NCBI GenBank assembly: GCA_018806915.1
Contig: JAGKQI010000018.1
Location: 1-64,000 of the forward strand
Direction: 5' to 3'
Origin: Phytophthora colocasiae
Taxonomy: Eukaryota; Oomycota; Peronosporomycetes; Peronosporales; Peronosporaceae
Length of the DNA stretch: 64,000 nt
Shown: positions 21,722-31,848 of the stretch, one piece after another
Layout: every line of letters starts with the position of its first letter
Position numbering within the stretch: the stretch's first letter is position 1
The notes under the pieces: model-generated
Seen by the model: only the letters and a program-made list of their open reading frames with translations
What the model was told of the DNA's origin: nothing
Databases searched by the model: none
Translations under genes and position numbers: made by a program

Positions 21722-24022
21722 TCTTCTGGTGACTTCGGATATCACCGTGAGTCCCAAGAAGATGTCAAGATTAAGGAAGAACAAGGGGAAGAAGTGCCTA
21801 CGAATGTTGGATCGGCGGAGGCACCACTGAAAACGGAAAGATCCACAGATCAGCAGAGTTCTGGGAGGATCTCTACTGACAGGCACGAGGCAGACCTGGA
21901 TCGCAATCCAGATCTTGAAGAAAAACCTCGAATTCCTCCCAAGGCCCCTTCGAGGGCCACCGCGGATCTCGATGAGAATCGAGATCCGCACACGAGCGAT
22001 AAGGAATCAGCAAAGCTGAAACCTAATCTGCTCACCAAGTCCACTGTTGCCTCAAGATCGACCAAGAAAAAGAAGATCAAGAGCACCCGGACGAAATTGA
22101 AAGCTCCAGACTCAGAGCCAGAAGACATGATCAGCCCGGGATCGACGATTACCAAGGACGCGATCGAGCAGGCCTATTACAGGAAGATGCTAAGCGAGAC
22201 CTTGCTTAACGACCCCGTTCTTACGATCATACAAGTCCGCCAGATCGGTAACCTCACCGGCCCAGTGTCGAAGCCCCGGACTAGCTCGGACCGCCTGAAC
22301 GCGGTGAAGATTCTACTTGATCTGCTCCAAGAGGCTGGTTTAGTGGCTGGAGAATTCGACCCAAACTCTCTATTTGACCTGGAACTGGAAGCGATTCAGT
22401 ATGCAACCCATGACCTATTCAACTCTCTCAAAGTCTTGGTCGGCGAACGCCCACTGACGCCCGATCTAGGTTATCAGACTGGATCGTCATGCTACGCCTC
22501 GGAACCAGATTCCGACAGCCCGAGAAGGCTGCAACGCATGTCGTTAGGCCCCTCCGGTGCCAAATTCGTGAAATCGCGTATGAAGAAACAAGATACACGA
22601 TCGATGGCCACGAAACTGGAGGCTAAGACACCTGATCAGCAAGAAAATCGCCGGACCCGGACAGACCAGACCGCGCCGACGACTAATTCCACGGGATCGA
22701 GCAACAAGCTGGACGACTACTTTCAAATGGCGATGGATCGTTTCTTAAAAGAACGGAATCTCGCGACACCCCGATCGCCGATCAAAGGGGAGTTGGATGT
22801 TGAAATGGAGTCCGTTACGGCCTCGGATCCGGATGCATGGGAATACGATCCGGACGATATGGGCATACCAAGTTCCGGTGGACAGATGTCGAGCCGAGCA
22901 GCGATCGCATCCGCGGCGATCGGTCAAGGAGGATCGTCGATGATCCAGCGGGTCCGGATCTCAGCAATCTCAGATCTGAAAGATTTTGCGGGTAAAGATC
23001 TGGACGAAGATCGCGCTCGGGCCTGGATCAGTAAGGTCAAGTCAGCGTTCCAGCGTGATCAGGCTACGGAAGAAGAAAAATGCCTCACGTTTGCAGATCT
23101 GATGGTGGGACCGGCAAAAAACTGGTACAGGCAGCTCAGTCGAACGACGAAAACCAAGTGGGCGGATCTGCTGGACAGTTTCCAGACCCAGTATTGTGGG
23201 TTGGGTATGTCGGTCGCGTGGCAATACTATCACGCTCGCAAGCGATCGGAAGAAACTCCCCTTGATTACCTCTACCGGCTCAACGTGGCGGCTTTACGTG
23301 CTAGACTGAAGATCAAGGATGGGAGCCCTAAGGCCCGCCGGGAACATGTAGACCACTACATCGAGACATTGGGAGATCCGGAGTTAGCTGATCGGCTGAC
23401 CCTACTCCGACTGAGCGACGTCGATGAACTGGAGGAGGTACTTCGTGCCCGGGAACGGGCGAAAAGCAGACAACGTAAATCTGCGTTCGGATCGAAGTAC
23501 AGACAAAGGCACCGGCCAGTGCCCGGCGGCACCCACCCGAAGCGGTGGTACGGGCGATCCAAGCCCAAGATCCGAGCTCGGAATCAGAGGAAGTATCCGG
23601 ATCGGACGGATCCGATTCTGAAGGCGATCTCCGGAGGATATATCTTGCCGCGTCGGAAGACAAGCAGATCGGCACTGGGGCGTTCCCACCAGCAGGATCA
23701 GTCGCGATCGCAGGTGAACGCGCAAGATCGAGGCCGGATCGCGGATCGCAGGGGTACGTCAGACCACGATCGAGGTCGCTGTTCACACTGTGGATCGCGG
23801 ACGCATACGGATCTGGACTGCTGGAGACGTCTAACTTGTGAAAAGTGCGGGAAGAGGGGTCACCCAACGGATCGCTGTCTGTATACCTGCCGTGGTTGTG
23901 GGGAGATCCATGAAGCTGGAGAATGCCCCATGGAAGAATTCTACAACCAGATCCGCAAGTGGTACGACCCGACCCGACATGCCGGATTGTTCCCCAAGAA
24001 GGTGGAGACGATGTTAAACTAG
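21704..24022 (+). CDS. Element C Gag (capsid and triple zinc-knuckle nucleocapsid)
   Basis: Intact frame. It is open from 21581 inside the LTR (813 codons), but I choose the ATG at 21704 next to the LTR end, giving 772 residues. The N-terminal half is charged and disordered. A capsid-like Retrotrans_gag segment lies at about residues 415-590 (FAGKDLDEDRARAWI ... YYHARKRSEETPLDYLYRL). The C-terminus carries three knuckles: two of C-X2-C-X4-H-X4-C and one of C-X2-C-X3-H-X4-C (about residues 690-750). Gag packages element RNA into particles. The final codons GTTAAAC then TAG form the proposed slippery site. Confidence 0.9.
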   Translation: MVRVPGSSGDFGYHRESQEDVKIKEEQGEEVPTNVGSAEAPLKTERSTDQQSSGRISTDRHEADLDRNPDLEEKPRIPPKAPSRATADLDENRDPHTSDKESAKLKPNLLTKSTVASRSTKKKKIKSTRTKLKAPDSEPEDMISPGSTITKDAIEQAYYRKMLSETLLNDPVLTIIQVRQIGNLTGPVSKPRTSSDRLNAVKILLDLLQEAGLVAGEFDPNSLFDLELEAIQYATHDLFNSLKVLVGERPLTPDLGYQTGSSCYASEPDSDSPRRLQRMSLGPSGAKFVKSRMKKQDTRSMATKLEAKTPDQQENRRTRTDQTAPTTNSTGSSNKLDDYFQMAMDRFLKERNLATPRSPIKGELDVEMESVTASDPDAWEYDPDDMGIPSSGGQMSSRAAIASAAIGQGGSSMIQRVRISAISDLKDFAGKDLDEDRARAWISKVKSAFQRDQATEEEKCLTFADLMVGPAKNWYRQLSRTTKTKWADLLDSFQTQYCGLGMSVAWQYYHARKRSEETPLDYLYRLNVAALRARLKIKDGSPKARREHVDHYIETLGDPELADRLTLLRLSDVDELEEVLRARERAKSRQRKSAFGSKYRQRHRPVPGGTHPKRWYGRSKPKIRARNQRKYPDRTDPILKAISGGYILPRRKTSRSALGRSHQQDQSRSQVNAQDRGRIADRRGTSDHDRGRCSHCGSRTHTDLDCWRRLTCEKCGKRGHPTDRCLYTCRGCGEIHEAGECPMEEFYNQIRKWYDPTRHAGLFPKKVETMLN

Positions 24023-24060
24023 GACGCTCGCCGGTTTGGAAACCGGTACGAGCCGAGCGT
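24013..24060 (+). promoter_or_regulatory. Candidate -1 ribosomal frameshift signal at the gag stop
   Basis: G_TTA_AAC (24013-24019) is read in the gag frame immediately before TAG (24020-24022). A 4-base spacer is followed by a stem: ACGCTCG (24024-24030) pairs with CGAGCGT (24054-24060), enclosing CCGGTTT/AAACCGG (24031-24037 with 24040-24046, loop GG). A -1 slip enters the protease frame exactly. The heptamer and inner hairpin are conserved in element B near 9219-9250. Confidence 0.7.
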
Positions 24061-24594
24061 TCTGAGTACTGCATCTATGCATATGTGAACAAGAAATCGA
24101 GAGATCAAGATAGGGAGAATTCGGATCTGCGCGGTAATACATGTAAGTTGCATTCGTATACTGCTAAGATCGCGAGTCTTCCCCGGATCGATGAGTTCTC
24201 TCGATCTGGTGCGGAAGTGGCTCTGGATCTCAAGGAAGGAGAGTCCAGGGGGTATTGGAAATACCACGCACCCGGAAAATGGTTCCGCCAAGCCAAGATC
24301 TCAGGCAAGATCAATCACGAAAGGGCGATCTTGCTCCTGGACACTGGCGCCGAGGTATCCATCTTGGATACCGCCTTTGCTCGTAAGGTTGGGTGCCACT
24401 TTGACACTAGTCAGAGACAGGAGTGTGTTGGGATCGGTGATAATGTGTACACCACCGAGGGAAGAACGAGGATCAAAATCACGCTTGCGGGATACTTGGT
24501 CTACTTTTTCGATATTTGGATCGGGGATCTATCCGGGCAGGATGCGATCCTGGGTATGGATTTCATGATCCCGGCTGGGGTCGGATGGATCTAG
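24023..24594 (+). CDS. Element C retropepsin-like protease
   Basis: Frame -1 to gag, open from 23923 and therefore overlapping the gag end. Catalytic motif LLLDTGAEVSILD at about 24331-24369 and DAILGMDF at about 24540. The frame stops at 24594, because a single C present in element B (GGTCCGG) is missing here (GGTCGG). That separates protease from the downstream linker and RT. Confidence 0.85.
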
Positions 24595-25102
24595 CGAAGG
24601 GATCGATGTGCTTACCTAATGAAGTGGGGATCCCACTTAGTGGTCGCAAGAGATTATACGGGGAGAAGATAAGATCGGTAAAATTGGAGGAAGATCTATA
24701 TATCCCAGTTGGGGCATCCGAAGAGACCGCGTCGAGAGTGAAATTATCGGCTAGAGAAATTGTGGGTGACCAGAGGCGACCGATGGGTACCTACTGTGGT
24801 AGATGGACCCGGTCGAACTCGGTACTTAGTGATCACGAATTTGAGCGAGAAGATTTTACGACTGGATCACAGATTACATGTCGGGATGGTACTTGATCAA
24901 GAAAAAGTTCCTCGCTACCCCGGGTTTGTGTCGGTCGGATCCCGGCGTTACATGGAGTGGCAGAATCTAGCTCTAGAAGCGACGGTGGACGCAAGACCGG
25001 AACCTAAGGAAACCGTAGAGATCCCCTTACCGTCGGTCGAACGGCCGACCTACGTTACGCCGCGATCTATACTCCGTCGGGGTGGGGCAATCAAGACCGA
25101 TC
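24595..25102 (+). pseudogene. Element C protease-RT linker, 5' part
   Basis: Continues the pol frame after the 1-base deletion, in pieces (24516-24896, 24760-25116), with sequence matching 9790-10310 of B. It is cut at 25102 by copia element E. Confidence 0.65.
25098..25102. repeat. Target site duplication of element E, left copy (CGATC)
   Basis: CGATC precedes the E LTR and recurs at 30440-30444. Element B shows the corresponding uninterrupted site near 10310. Confidence 0.92.
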
Positions 25103-25408
25103 TGATGGAAAGGTAGGAAGTCGACGGAAGAGTGCGGCGATGTAGGAGACTCAAGTTGTTTGTTGGTTAGCAGGTAAAAGTGAGAATGATAGAGAACTGA
25201 AGCTGTGAACTCGAACTACATGTAGGGCTATCCCCTTGGTCTCCTCTGTGGTGGTCTTGTGAAGTAGCTGGAGGCCACGATCGCACTCGTTGCCTGTCCT
25301 CTCAGCTGGATTGAAATGAGCATGCGCAGTAGATGTTTTCCCCGTCCGTCGCTCTCTTCTGGACGCATATCGCCGGAGTAATGCTTGCACGAATTTGATG
25401 TTGCAACA
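25103..25408 (-). repeat. Element E 3' LTR
   Basis: 306 bp; on the minus strand it runs TGTTGCAACA ... TTTCCATCA. Preceded on that strand by the polypurine tract CTTGAGGGGGAG (25409-25420). Confidence 0.95.
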
Positions 25409-25415
25409 CTCCCCC

Positions 25416-27285
25416 TCAAGCATGACTTGTGAGGCGAAGCATGCTGCACATTCGTCCGAAAATGATGCGATCGGTGGCTTTCGTGAAGATATCAGCAAGC
25501 TGCTGCTGAGTCGGGCAATATTCTACTTGAACTTTCTTGTTGGTGATTGCATCCCGGATGAAATGATACTTGATGTGTAGGTGGCGGGTGCGCTGCGTGG
25601 TAACTGCGTTCTCCATCGATTTTATCGCTGACTGGTTATCCACGCGAAGAAGAAGTTTGTCGGTCTGCTGCATGAGCCCAAGCTCTTGAAGGAGTTGGCG
25701 AATCGCGATGCAGTCTTGAACAGCAGAGCACGCGGCAACATATTCCGCTTCCATAGTTGACAGGGCCACAGTAGTTTGCTTCCGCGACGACCATGAGATG
25801 GTCATGCCGTTGATCTGGAGAACTGAGCCACTCGTTGACTTTGCACTAGACGAATCGCCAGCCCAGTTTGCGTCAGAGTAGATGATCGGCTGTAGTTTTG
25901 ATGCGATGCCGTTCCCAAACTTGTAAAACAGCCCAACGTCGGTAGTACCTCGCAGGTACCGGAGAATTCGCTTTACCCCGTTCCAATGCACCAATGTTGG
26001 GCACGAAACAAAACGAGAGAGACAGTTGGTCGCAGTGGCGATGTCGGGACGCGTGCAGTTTGATATCCAGAGCAGGCTGCCAATCGCTTCACGGTAGAGT
26101 GTGGTGTTCTGAAACGGGTCCCCGTTCTCCTCGAAGAAGCGATGGTTGACGTCCATAGGGGTCGAAGCCGCTTTGCACTGGTCCATCCCCATTTTTGCGA
26201 GCAGATCCAGCGTAGTCTGCTGCTGGTGAATAGTGATTCCATCCGTAGAGTAACCAATCCAGATCCCAAGGCACTTTTGAGCGTTGCCGAGGTCCTTGAT
26301 ATCAAATCGCTCGGTGAGTTTCGCCATCACTTGATCAGATATAGTCGGATTCTGACTCACGATCAGGATGTCGTCCACGTAAAGCCCCAGAACACAGAGT
26401 GCGCCGTGGTGCCAAAGGAAGTAAAGGCAGGGGTCCATGCGAGATCTCTCGAAGCCCTGTGCTTGTAAGAATGAGTCGATGAGCTCATTCCACAGCTTTC
26501 CACTTTGCTTTAAGCCGTACAGCCCTTTTAGTAGTAACCATACGCGATGGTCGTTGGTGCCCCTTGTTCCAGTGGGTGGCCTAAGATATATCGGTTTGTC
26601 CAGGGCTGACTTTAAGTACGCATTCGGCACGTCACCTTGGCGGACCTTGACCTTCCAGATCGCAGCTAGCATCACAATGAATCGTAAACTCGAGATCTTC
26701 AAAACAGGCGAGAATGTGGACTCGAAATCGACACCGTACCTCTGGGTAAATCCACGTGCCACCAAGCGGGCTTTGAACCGCTCCAGCTCGCCGATACTAT
26801 TGAATTTCATCTTGTAGACCCATTTAGACGTGACGATGTTGGCTCCGTCGGGTGCTTCGACCAGTTCCCAGGTGCCATTGGCGTCCAGCTCAGCAAGTTC
26901 CTTGTCCATGGCGGCTTTCCACTCGGCCCAATGCTTGCTTCGCTTTGCCTCTGCCACTGACTGAGGTTCCTTTTCACGGTCCGAGGCCTTAATTGTCATC
27001 ATGGCGTACGCAGGCCCTGCAAAGGTGTCGATAAACGACTGTGGCAGCTCAAAGTCAGTAGTTTCACTGTGCTCACGCTTTCCAAAGACACGTCGGAGGA
27101 CTCCAGCGGGGATTGGCCGTCCGAAGTCGTCAGGAACTCCGACTTCATCATCTTCTTCACTTTGTTCGTTGCATTCTAGCGTGCCTTCTTGCTCTGTAGC
27201 TCGAACAGAAGTATCAGTGCTGGTGGTGCTTGCGTCGGAGTGCTCGTCGTGAAGCTTACGGAGTACCTCTCTGCTGTAAGAGGTC
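25416..27285 (-). CDS. Element E reverse transcriptase and RNase H
   Basis: A 528-codon frame from the ATG at 27002, open upstream to about 27285, where a 1-base shift separates it from the integrase frame. RT domain: WVYKMKFNSIGELERFKARLVARG, the copia-type GDVPNAYLK, GLYGLKQSGKLW and the catalytic YVDDILIV at about residues 230-237 of the ATG frame. RNase H: YSDANWAGD, STMEAEYVA and RVDNQSAIK. Ends with the usual KATDRIIFGRMCSMLRL tail. All catalytic residues look intact. Confidence 0.93.
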
Positions 27286-29058
27286 CTGTATGTCCAGCTT
27301 ATCGATGTTTTGGACGTCGGGGCTGGTGATGAAGCGCTTGGTTCTTGGAATTAGAAGCCGGTAGCCTTTTTGGGTGGTCGAGATGCCAAGCACAATGGCT
27401 TTTTCGGCACGTTTCTGCAGGCTTCGACCGGACTTTCGAGGCACGAATACCGTGCACTTAGACCCAAACTTAAGTATGTGGGAGACGCGAGGATGTTTTC
27501 CGGTCAGCACATCGACCGGAGACTTATAGTCGGCGTTTGCTCTGGTTGGGACCCTATTGCGGATATAGGAGGCGTAAAGCACAGCGTCTCCCCAGTAGCG
27601 TTGAGGCAGTGACGACGCCCAGAGCATGGAGCGTGCGGAGTTCATCAGAGTCCTGTGGAAGCGCTCAGCTTTCCCATTGGACGCGGACGTGTCTGGGTGC
27701 GTGGTCTGCAGCCGGATCCCATTCCGACTGGCATATTCTTTAAACAGCGAGTTCAGAAACTCTCCCCCGCCATCGGTACGGAGGACCTTGATCTTGAGGT
27801 CGTACTGCCGCTGGAACTCATTTGCAAAGAGTAAAAATTTGTCGAATGTCTCGTCCTTTGTGTGCAACAGGAATACTTGGTTGTAGTTAGACGCATGGTC
27901 AACTATGGTTAGTACATGACGATGGCCATTGCGATCGGGCTTCAGGTCCACCTTCAGGTCCATGCATATCACCGCGCCGAGTTCATCCGTTGGAGCCGAG
28001 TCCGAGGTATCCTGGGTGGGCTGCGCGTTCCGAGACTGCTTGCCCTCCGCGCAGGCCATGCAAAAGGTAATCTTTTTGTTTGCAAGCTCGACACCATTTG
28101 CCAGATTGTTGTTCACCATTCGCAGCAAGTCCTGGAAGTTAACGTGGCCGAGTCTCTCGTGCCACTGCTGCAGCGAGTCCTTTTTCACGTTGACGAAGAG
28201 TGCCTGCGCGTCAGAGCTGTGAGTGCCCATTGTTGCCGCGTTAACGACCCAGAGACCTCCTCGCTCGGTGGCTTCACCGACGACGGTCCCGTCCGGCGAG
28301 AGAAATGTACACGTCTCTGCAAACATGAAACGGAGTCCTCGAGACCGGAGCCGCGACAACGACAGTAGATTTCTCCCGACTTGCTCACAGTAGTACACGT
28401 TTGTAAGTAAAATACTGCGCTTGATTCCGCCGACTGTAGTCTGGAGTAGGCAGTTCCCCTTGAGCGAAGACGTGATTGTTTCAGAGTTCGCGACCTTGAT
28501 AGTTAGTTTTGCAGGCTCCACACCAAATAACAGGTTTCGGTCGGTGCACAGGTGGTGTGTTGCACCAGAGTCAAGAATCCACTCGGAAGCTGGGAGCAGC
28601 CGGGTATTCGGCTTACTCGAGGCTACAAACCACAAGTGGCCTTCTTCTGCATCGTTGCTGACAGTGTCGGTATTCGTGGTAGTAGCGCTGTGAGCTTGAC
28701 CTTGGCGTTTCACTGCAGCCTTTACCTTCTTTAGGTCCGGACATGCCGGCCCGCGGTGGCCTTCCTCGTCACAAACATAGCACACTAGTTTCCCAGCGGG
28801 CTTTGCCGACGCGACGTGAGCTTGACCATTGGTGTTACGCGAGTTCTGTTTGTTGCTGGCTCCGCGCGGCTGGTTCTCCTGGTGATGCCCATCATTCCGT
28901 TTCTTGTCCGGCTGCTCGGAGGAGGGTTGAGCTCGTGCTGGCTGGCCTCGCTTCCGCCCGTCGCCGCGTAGGTCCACTAAGAGCGACAGGATGCGATCAG
29001 CTTCCAACAGGTAATTAATATTTGAGCGGTCGATCTGAGCGGTTAGGGTATTGGACAA
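27256..29058 (-). CDS. Element E nucleocapsid, protease and integrase
   Basis: A 600-codon frame. CCHC knuckle (CYVCDEEGHRGPAC) at about residues 93-106, copia protease WILDSGATHHLCTD at about 162-175, and the integrase zinc motif with two His (WHERLGHVNF) and CMACAEGKQ. Integrase core Asp in VICMDLKVDL, then RTDGGGEF and NGKAERFHRTLM. Ends a few codons into the RT region because of a frameshift. Confidence 0.92.
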   Translation of the reverse strand: MSNTLTAQIDRSNINYLLEADRILSLLVDLRGDGRKRGQPARAQPSSEQPDKKRNDGHHQENQPRGASNKQNSRNTNGQAHVASAKPAGKLVCYVCDEEGHRGPACPDLKKVKAAVKRQGQAHSATTTNTDTVSNDAEEGHLWFVASSKPNTRLLPASEWILDSGATHHLCTDRNLLFGVEPAKLTIKVANSETITSSLKGNCLLQTTVGGIKRSILLTNVYYCEQVGRNLLSLSRLRSRGLRFMFAETCTFLSPDGTVVGEATERGGLWVVNAATMGTHSSDAQALFVNVKKDSLQQWHERLGHVNFQDLLRMVNNNLANGVELANKKITFCMACAEGKQSRNAQPTQDTSDSAPTDELGAVICMDLKVDLKPDRNGHRHVLTIVDHASNYNQVFLLHTKDETFDKFLLFANEFQRQYDLKIKVLRTDGGGEFLNSLFKEYASRNGIRLQTTHPDTSASNGKAERFHRTLMNSARSMLWASSLPQRYWGDAVLYASYIRNRVPTRANADYKSPVDVLTGKHPRVSHILKFGSKCTVFVPRKSGRSLQKRAEKAIVLGISTTQKGYRLLIPRTKRFITSPDVQNIDKLDIQDLLQQRGTP

Positions 29059-29912
29059 TTCCGGACAAGCATTTGCGCAGAACGTCTCAGCAACAGCAGA
29101 CTGTGATCACCTGTCATGAGGCGATTGACATACTTCAGGTAGTCGAGGTATTCAGTCCACGAGTCTTGTGGACGCTTGGAGGACGTCAAGCGTTTGTAAA
29201 GCTGTACTTGGTTCAGTTTGCACCCAAACTCTGCACAGAGCTTAGCCTTGAAGTCGATGTAGTTAAAGTCCGCCTTTTCTATGCGCCACTGCGTCACGTT
29301 TGAGTGGAAGAATCGCGCGGCTTTGTCCTTTAAGAAGTTAACCAGCACAGACGCCTTGATCTGCGAGGTCCAAGTAGAGTGGTTGAGGAGCGACTCGGTG
29401 GAGATCGCTTGCTCGTATTCAAGGATAAAATCCTCGAACCCGGAACCGAGGCCAGGGTATACCTCGTTCCCGCCAAATTTACGGCATAGTACGTCCTTGA
29501 TTTTAGGTGTCGTACGTGTAGGTGCTTGCTGGCCAGGTGGCGCTGCGGTTGCACCGGCTTTGAACGCTTCCAGCTTGGATTTGAGCTGAGAAATCTCAGC
29601 ATACAGCTCAGGCGTCGCCTTTGCGTGGGCCCTTAGCTCAGCTAGCTCTGCCTGGAGCTTCGGTTGCGCGGCGGCCTGTCTGTTCATCATCTGGGCAAAG
29701 TCTGCCCTCATCTTCTCGAGCTCTCCAGCCATGTGGGTTGCAGCAGCGGCTTGCTGACGCAGCTCAGCGACTTCTGCTCGCAGGTACGCAACCTCAGCAC
29801 TCCCTTGATCACGTGGGGGCTCCGATTTCATGGGTTGTTCGTAGGCGGCATCCTCCAGCTCTTGTTCAAGGTTTCGTTGTGCTGGGCGCTTCATTTCTTC
29901 GTTCGGATTCAT
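29043..29912 (-). CDS. Element E Gag
   Basis: A 289-codon frame. The N-terminal half (about residues 40-115) is a coiled-coil-like Ala/Gln/Glu/Leu-rich region. The UBN2-type capsid segment starts at KFGGNEVYPGLGSGFEDFILEYE and is related to the Gag of element G (FDGNEVYKGLGSGFEQW). Near the end one base is lost in the LLLLRRSAQ stretch, which shifts the frame just before it would join the zinc-knuckle frame starting at 29058. Confidence 0.88.
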   Translation of the reverse strand: MNPNEEMKRPAQRNLEQELEDAAYEQPMKSEPPRDQGSAEVAYLRAEVAELRQQAAAATHMAGELEKMRADFAQMMNRQAAAQPKLQAELAELRAHAKATPELYAEISQLKSKLEAFKAGATAAPPGQQAPTRTTPKIKDVLCRKFGGNEVYPGLGSGFEDFILEYEQAISTESLLNHSTWTSQIKASVLVNFLKDKAARFFHSNVTQWRIEKADFNYIDFKAKLCAEFGCKLNQVQLYKRLTSSKRPQDSWTEYLDYLKYVNRLMTGDHSLLLLRRSAQMLVRNCPIP

Positions 29913-30118
29913 ATCTCCAGATGGGTAGCCTGGACGCTGTACGACTGCAACAAGTTGAAGTTGTCACACGTCGCAGATTCTCACACGTCGCAGGAATCAG
30001 GTATCAGATATCCCGGGGATCAGGTATCACAGGGATCAGGAAACGCGGGTATTCGGTTTCGATAGTCTTCAATACAGCCGGGTCGTAGGACTTGTTCACT
30101 CTTTAGTGCGAGTCGTGA

Positions 30119-30133
30119 CTTGGGCTCATAACC
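30119..30133 (-). promoter_or_regulatory. Element E primer binding site (initiator tRNA-Met anticodon-loop type)
   Basis: Immediately inside the 5' LTR the minus strand reads GGTTATGAGCCCAAG, complementary to GGGCTCATAACC. That is the anticodon stem-loop of eukaryotic initiator tRNA-Met as I recall it. This is the half-tRNA primer arrangement of Drosophila copia and Ty5, not a CCA-end primer. Confidence 0.75.
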
Positions 30134-30439
30134 TGATGGAAAGGTAGGAAGTCGACGGAAGAGTGCGGCGATGTAGGAGACTCAAGTTGTTTGTTGGTTA
30201 GCAGGTAAAAGTGAGAATGATAGAGAACTGAAGCTGTGAACTCGAACTACATGTAAGGCTATCCCCTTGGTCTCCTCTGTGGTGGTCTTGTGAAGTAGCT
30301 GGAGGCCACGATCGCACTCGTTGCCTGTCCTCTCAGCTGGATTGAAATGAGCATGCGCAGTAGATGTTTTCCCCGTCCGTCGCTCTCTTCTGGACGCATA
30401 TCGCCGGAGTAATGCTTGCACGAATTTGATGTTGCAACA
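30134..30439 (-). repeat. Element E 5' LTR
   Basis: 306 bp, one substitution from the copy at 25103-25408, followed by the CGATC duplication. Confidence 0.95.
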
Positions 30440-30971
30440 CGATCCTGATCCTGCGCCAATATCGACATTGGAACCGCGATCACCGACCGATACGGCCGAA
30501 GTCAAGGTCGCATTCATCGATCCCCAACCGGATCCCATGGATACCCCACCGATCACGATCAGTTCCGACAAGACCCCGAGTGGCGAAGCTGGGGGCGGTG
30601 AGACTGAGACGAATGAGAGCTTGCCAGATCAGGCCCCAGATCGGACAGATCGGACATGCGAAGAAGAGATCGAGGAAAAAACAGAAAAACCAGATTTTCA
30701 AATCGAGATCAAACATGAATCCGACGCCGATGCCGTCCCCAGGGTTAAAGACACCCCGATCTTGACAGCCAAGGACGATAGGCTGCGTGATCAATCAACG
30801 GATGAACCGGATCCGACATCTCCTGAAGGGATCGAGAACGCTGATCAGACCCACTTACACGAAAGTGGTGATTTTTCGACCGAAGATCTAGCCGATAATC
30901 TCGCAGTAGTACCAGAGATCCAGATCTCCACCACCGAAGAAGTCAGTATTGAAGATCTGCCGGTAAAGTAG
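30440..30971 (+). CDS. Element C protease-RT linker, 3' part
   Basis: Acidic frame of about 180 codons resuming after element E, ending at the stop at 30969-30971. Rich in Asp, Glu, Thr and Pro. The equivalent in B is 10310-10860. No catalytic motif; probably a flexible spacer in the polyprotein. Confidence 0.6.
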
Positions 30972-30974
30972 GGA

Positions 30975-31848
30975 ATCCAGGATCAGCTACCCCGGAGGAG
31001 ATCGAGAAACTTCGACAGATTATTTGGAAGAAGCGACATCTCCTGATCGGAAAGGAAACGCACTTCCTCCAGCGGCCAAGGGTGTTATATGCGATATCGA
31101 CGTGGGTGATGCAAAGCCGATCGCACAACGAGTCCGAAAGGTGGCGCCACAGTTTCGCGAGAAAGTATCGGATCTTATCAAAGGACTCCTAGCTGCCAAG
31201 ATCATTCGGCCATCGACATCGCCATGGGCATCTCCGATCGTGGTGATCATCAAGAAGAACGGTGTAGACATCCGACTGTGTATCGATTATCGGCTGGTGA
31301 ACGGTCTCACAAGGCTGATGATCTACCCGATGCCTTTGATCAATGACCTGTTAGAAGATCTTGACAAGGTTCTGTGGTATTGTTCATTAGACATGGCGAG
31401 TGGATTCTGGGTCGTATCAATGACCGATCGAGCTCGCGCGATCTCGGCTTTCATCACTCCATTTGGCCTTTTCGAGTGGAATCGCATGCCGTTCGGGCTG
31501 AAGAACGCTCCTCCAGATCTATCAACGCCTTGTGGACAATGCCTATATGGATTTCTGAAGATCTCCCAGTCCGGAGATGTGGAAGGCTCTGCGGATGTGT
31601 TCGAATCAGGGATCCCGGAAGATCCCGGTCGTCCGTCGGTGCTAGGTCGGAGATCATACATCGACGATATCTTGATCACGGCTGGATCATGGGATCAAAT
31701 GTGCGATCGGGTGGAAGGCCTATTGGAGGCCTGCGATAAGTGGAATCTCTCGATCAGTGTGGCAAAGAGCTTCTGGGCATGGATAAGGTGGAATATCTCG
31801 GACACAAAGTGTCGATCGATGGATTGGAGGCAAACCCGAAGGACCTGA
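30975..31848 (+). pseudogene. Element C reverse transcriptase
   Basis: The frame 31024-31848 runs from the RT entry (VAPQFREKVSDLIKGLLAAKII) through CIDYRLVNGLTRLMIYPMPL, motif A SLDMASGFW, motif B start FGLKNAP and the catalytic YIDDILITAG. An inserted base after FGLKNAP (CCTCCAG versus CCTCAG in B) shifts about 15 codons, and a compensating change restores the frame before YIDD. The palm is therefore nearly, but not fully, intact. Confidence 0.85.

Larger units (their letters stand above)
25103..30439 (-). mobile_element. Element E: young Ty1/copia element
   Basis: 5337 bp with 306-bp LTRs (25103-25408, 30134-30439) that differ at a single base (25225 G versus 30256 A), 5-bp target duplications, a polypurine tract and an iMet-type primer site. 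It encodes gag, CCHC, protease, integrase, RT and RNase H in copia order on the minus strand. Two single frameshifts (about 29097 and about 27280) keep it from being a single open polyprotein. Confidence 0.95.

Noticed and set aside
29043..29110. Gag/pol frame change in element E as a programmed frameshift
   Set aside because: The change lies inside conserved capsid sequence upstream of the zinc knuckle and removes a base relative to the expected protein, so it is a mutation or error.
30100..30135. CTTGGGCTCATAACC as part of a tRNA gene
   Set aside because: There are no acceptor, D or T arms around it; its position next to the LTR makes it a primer site.
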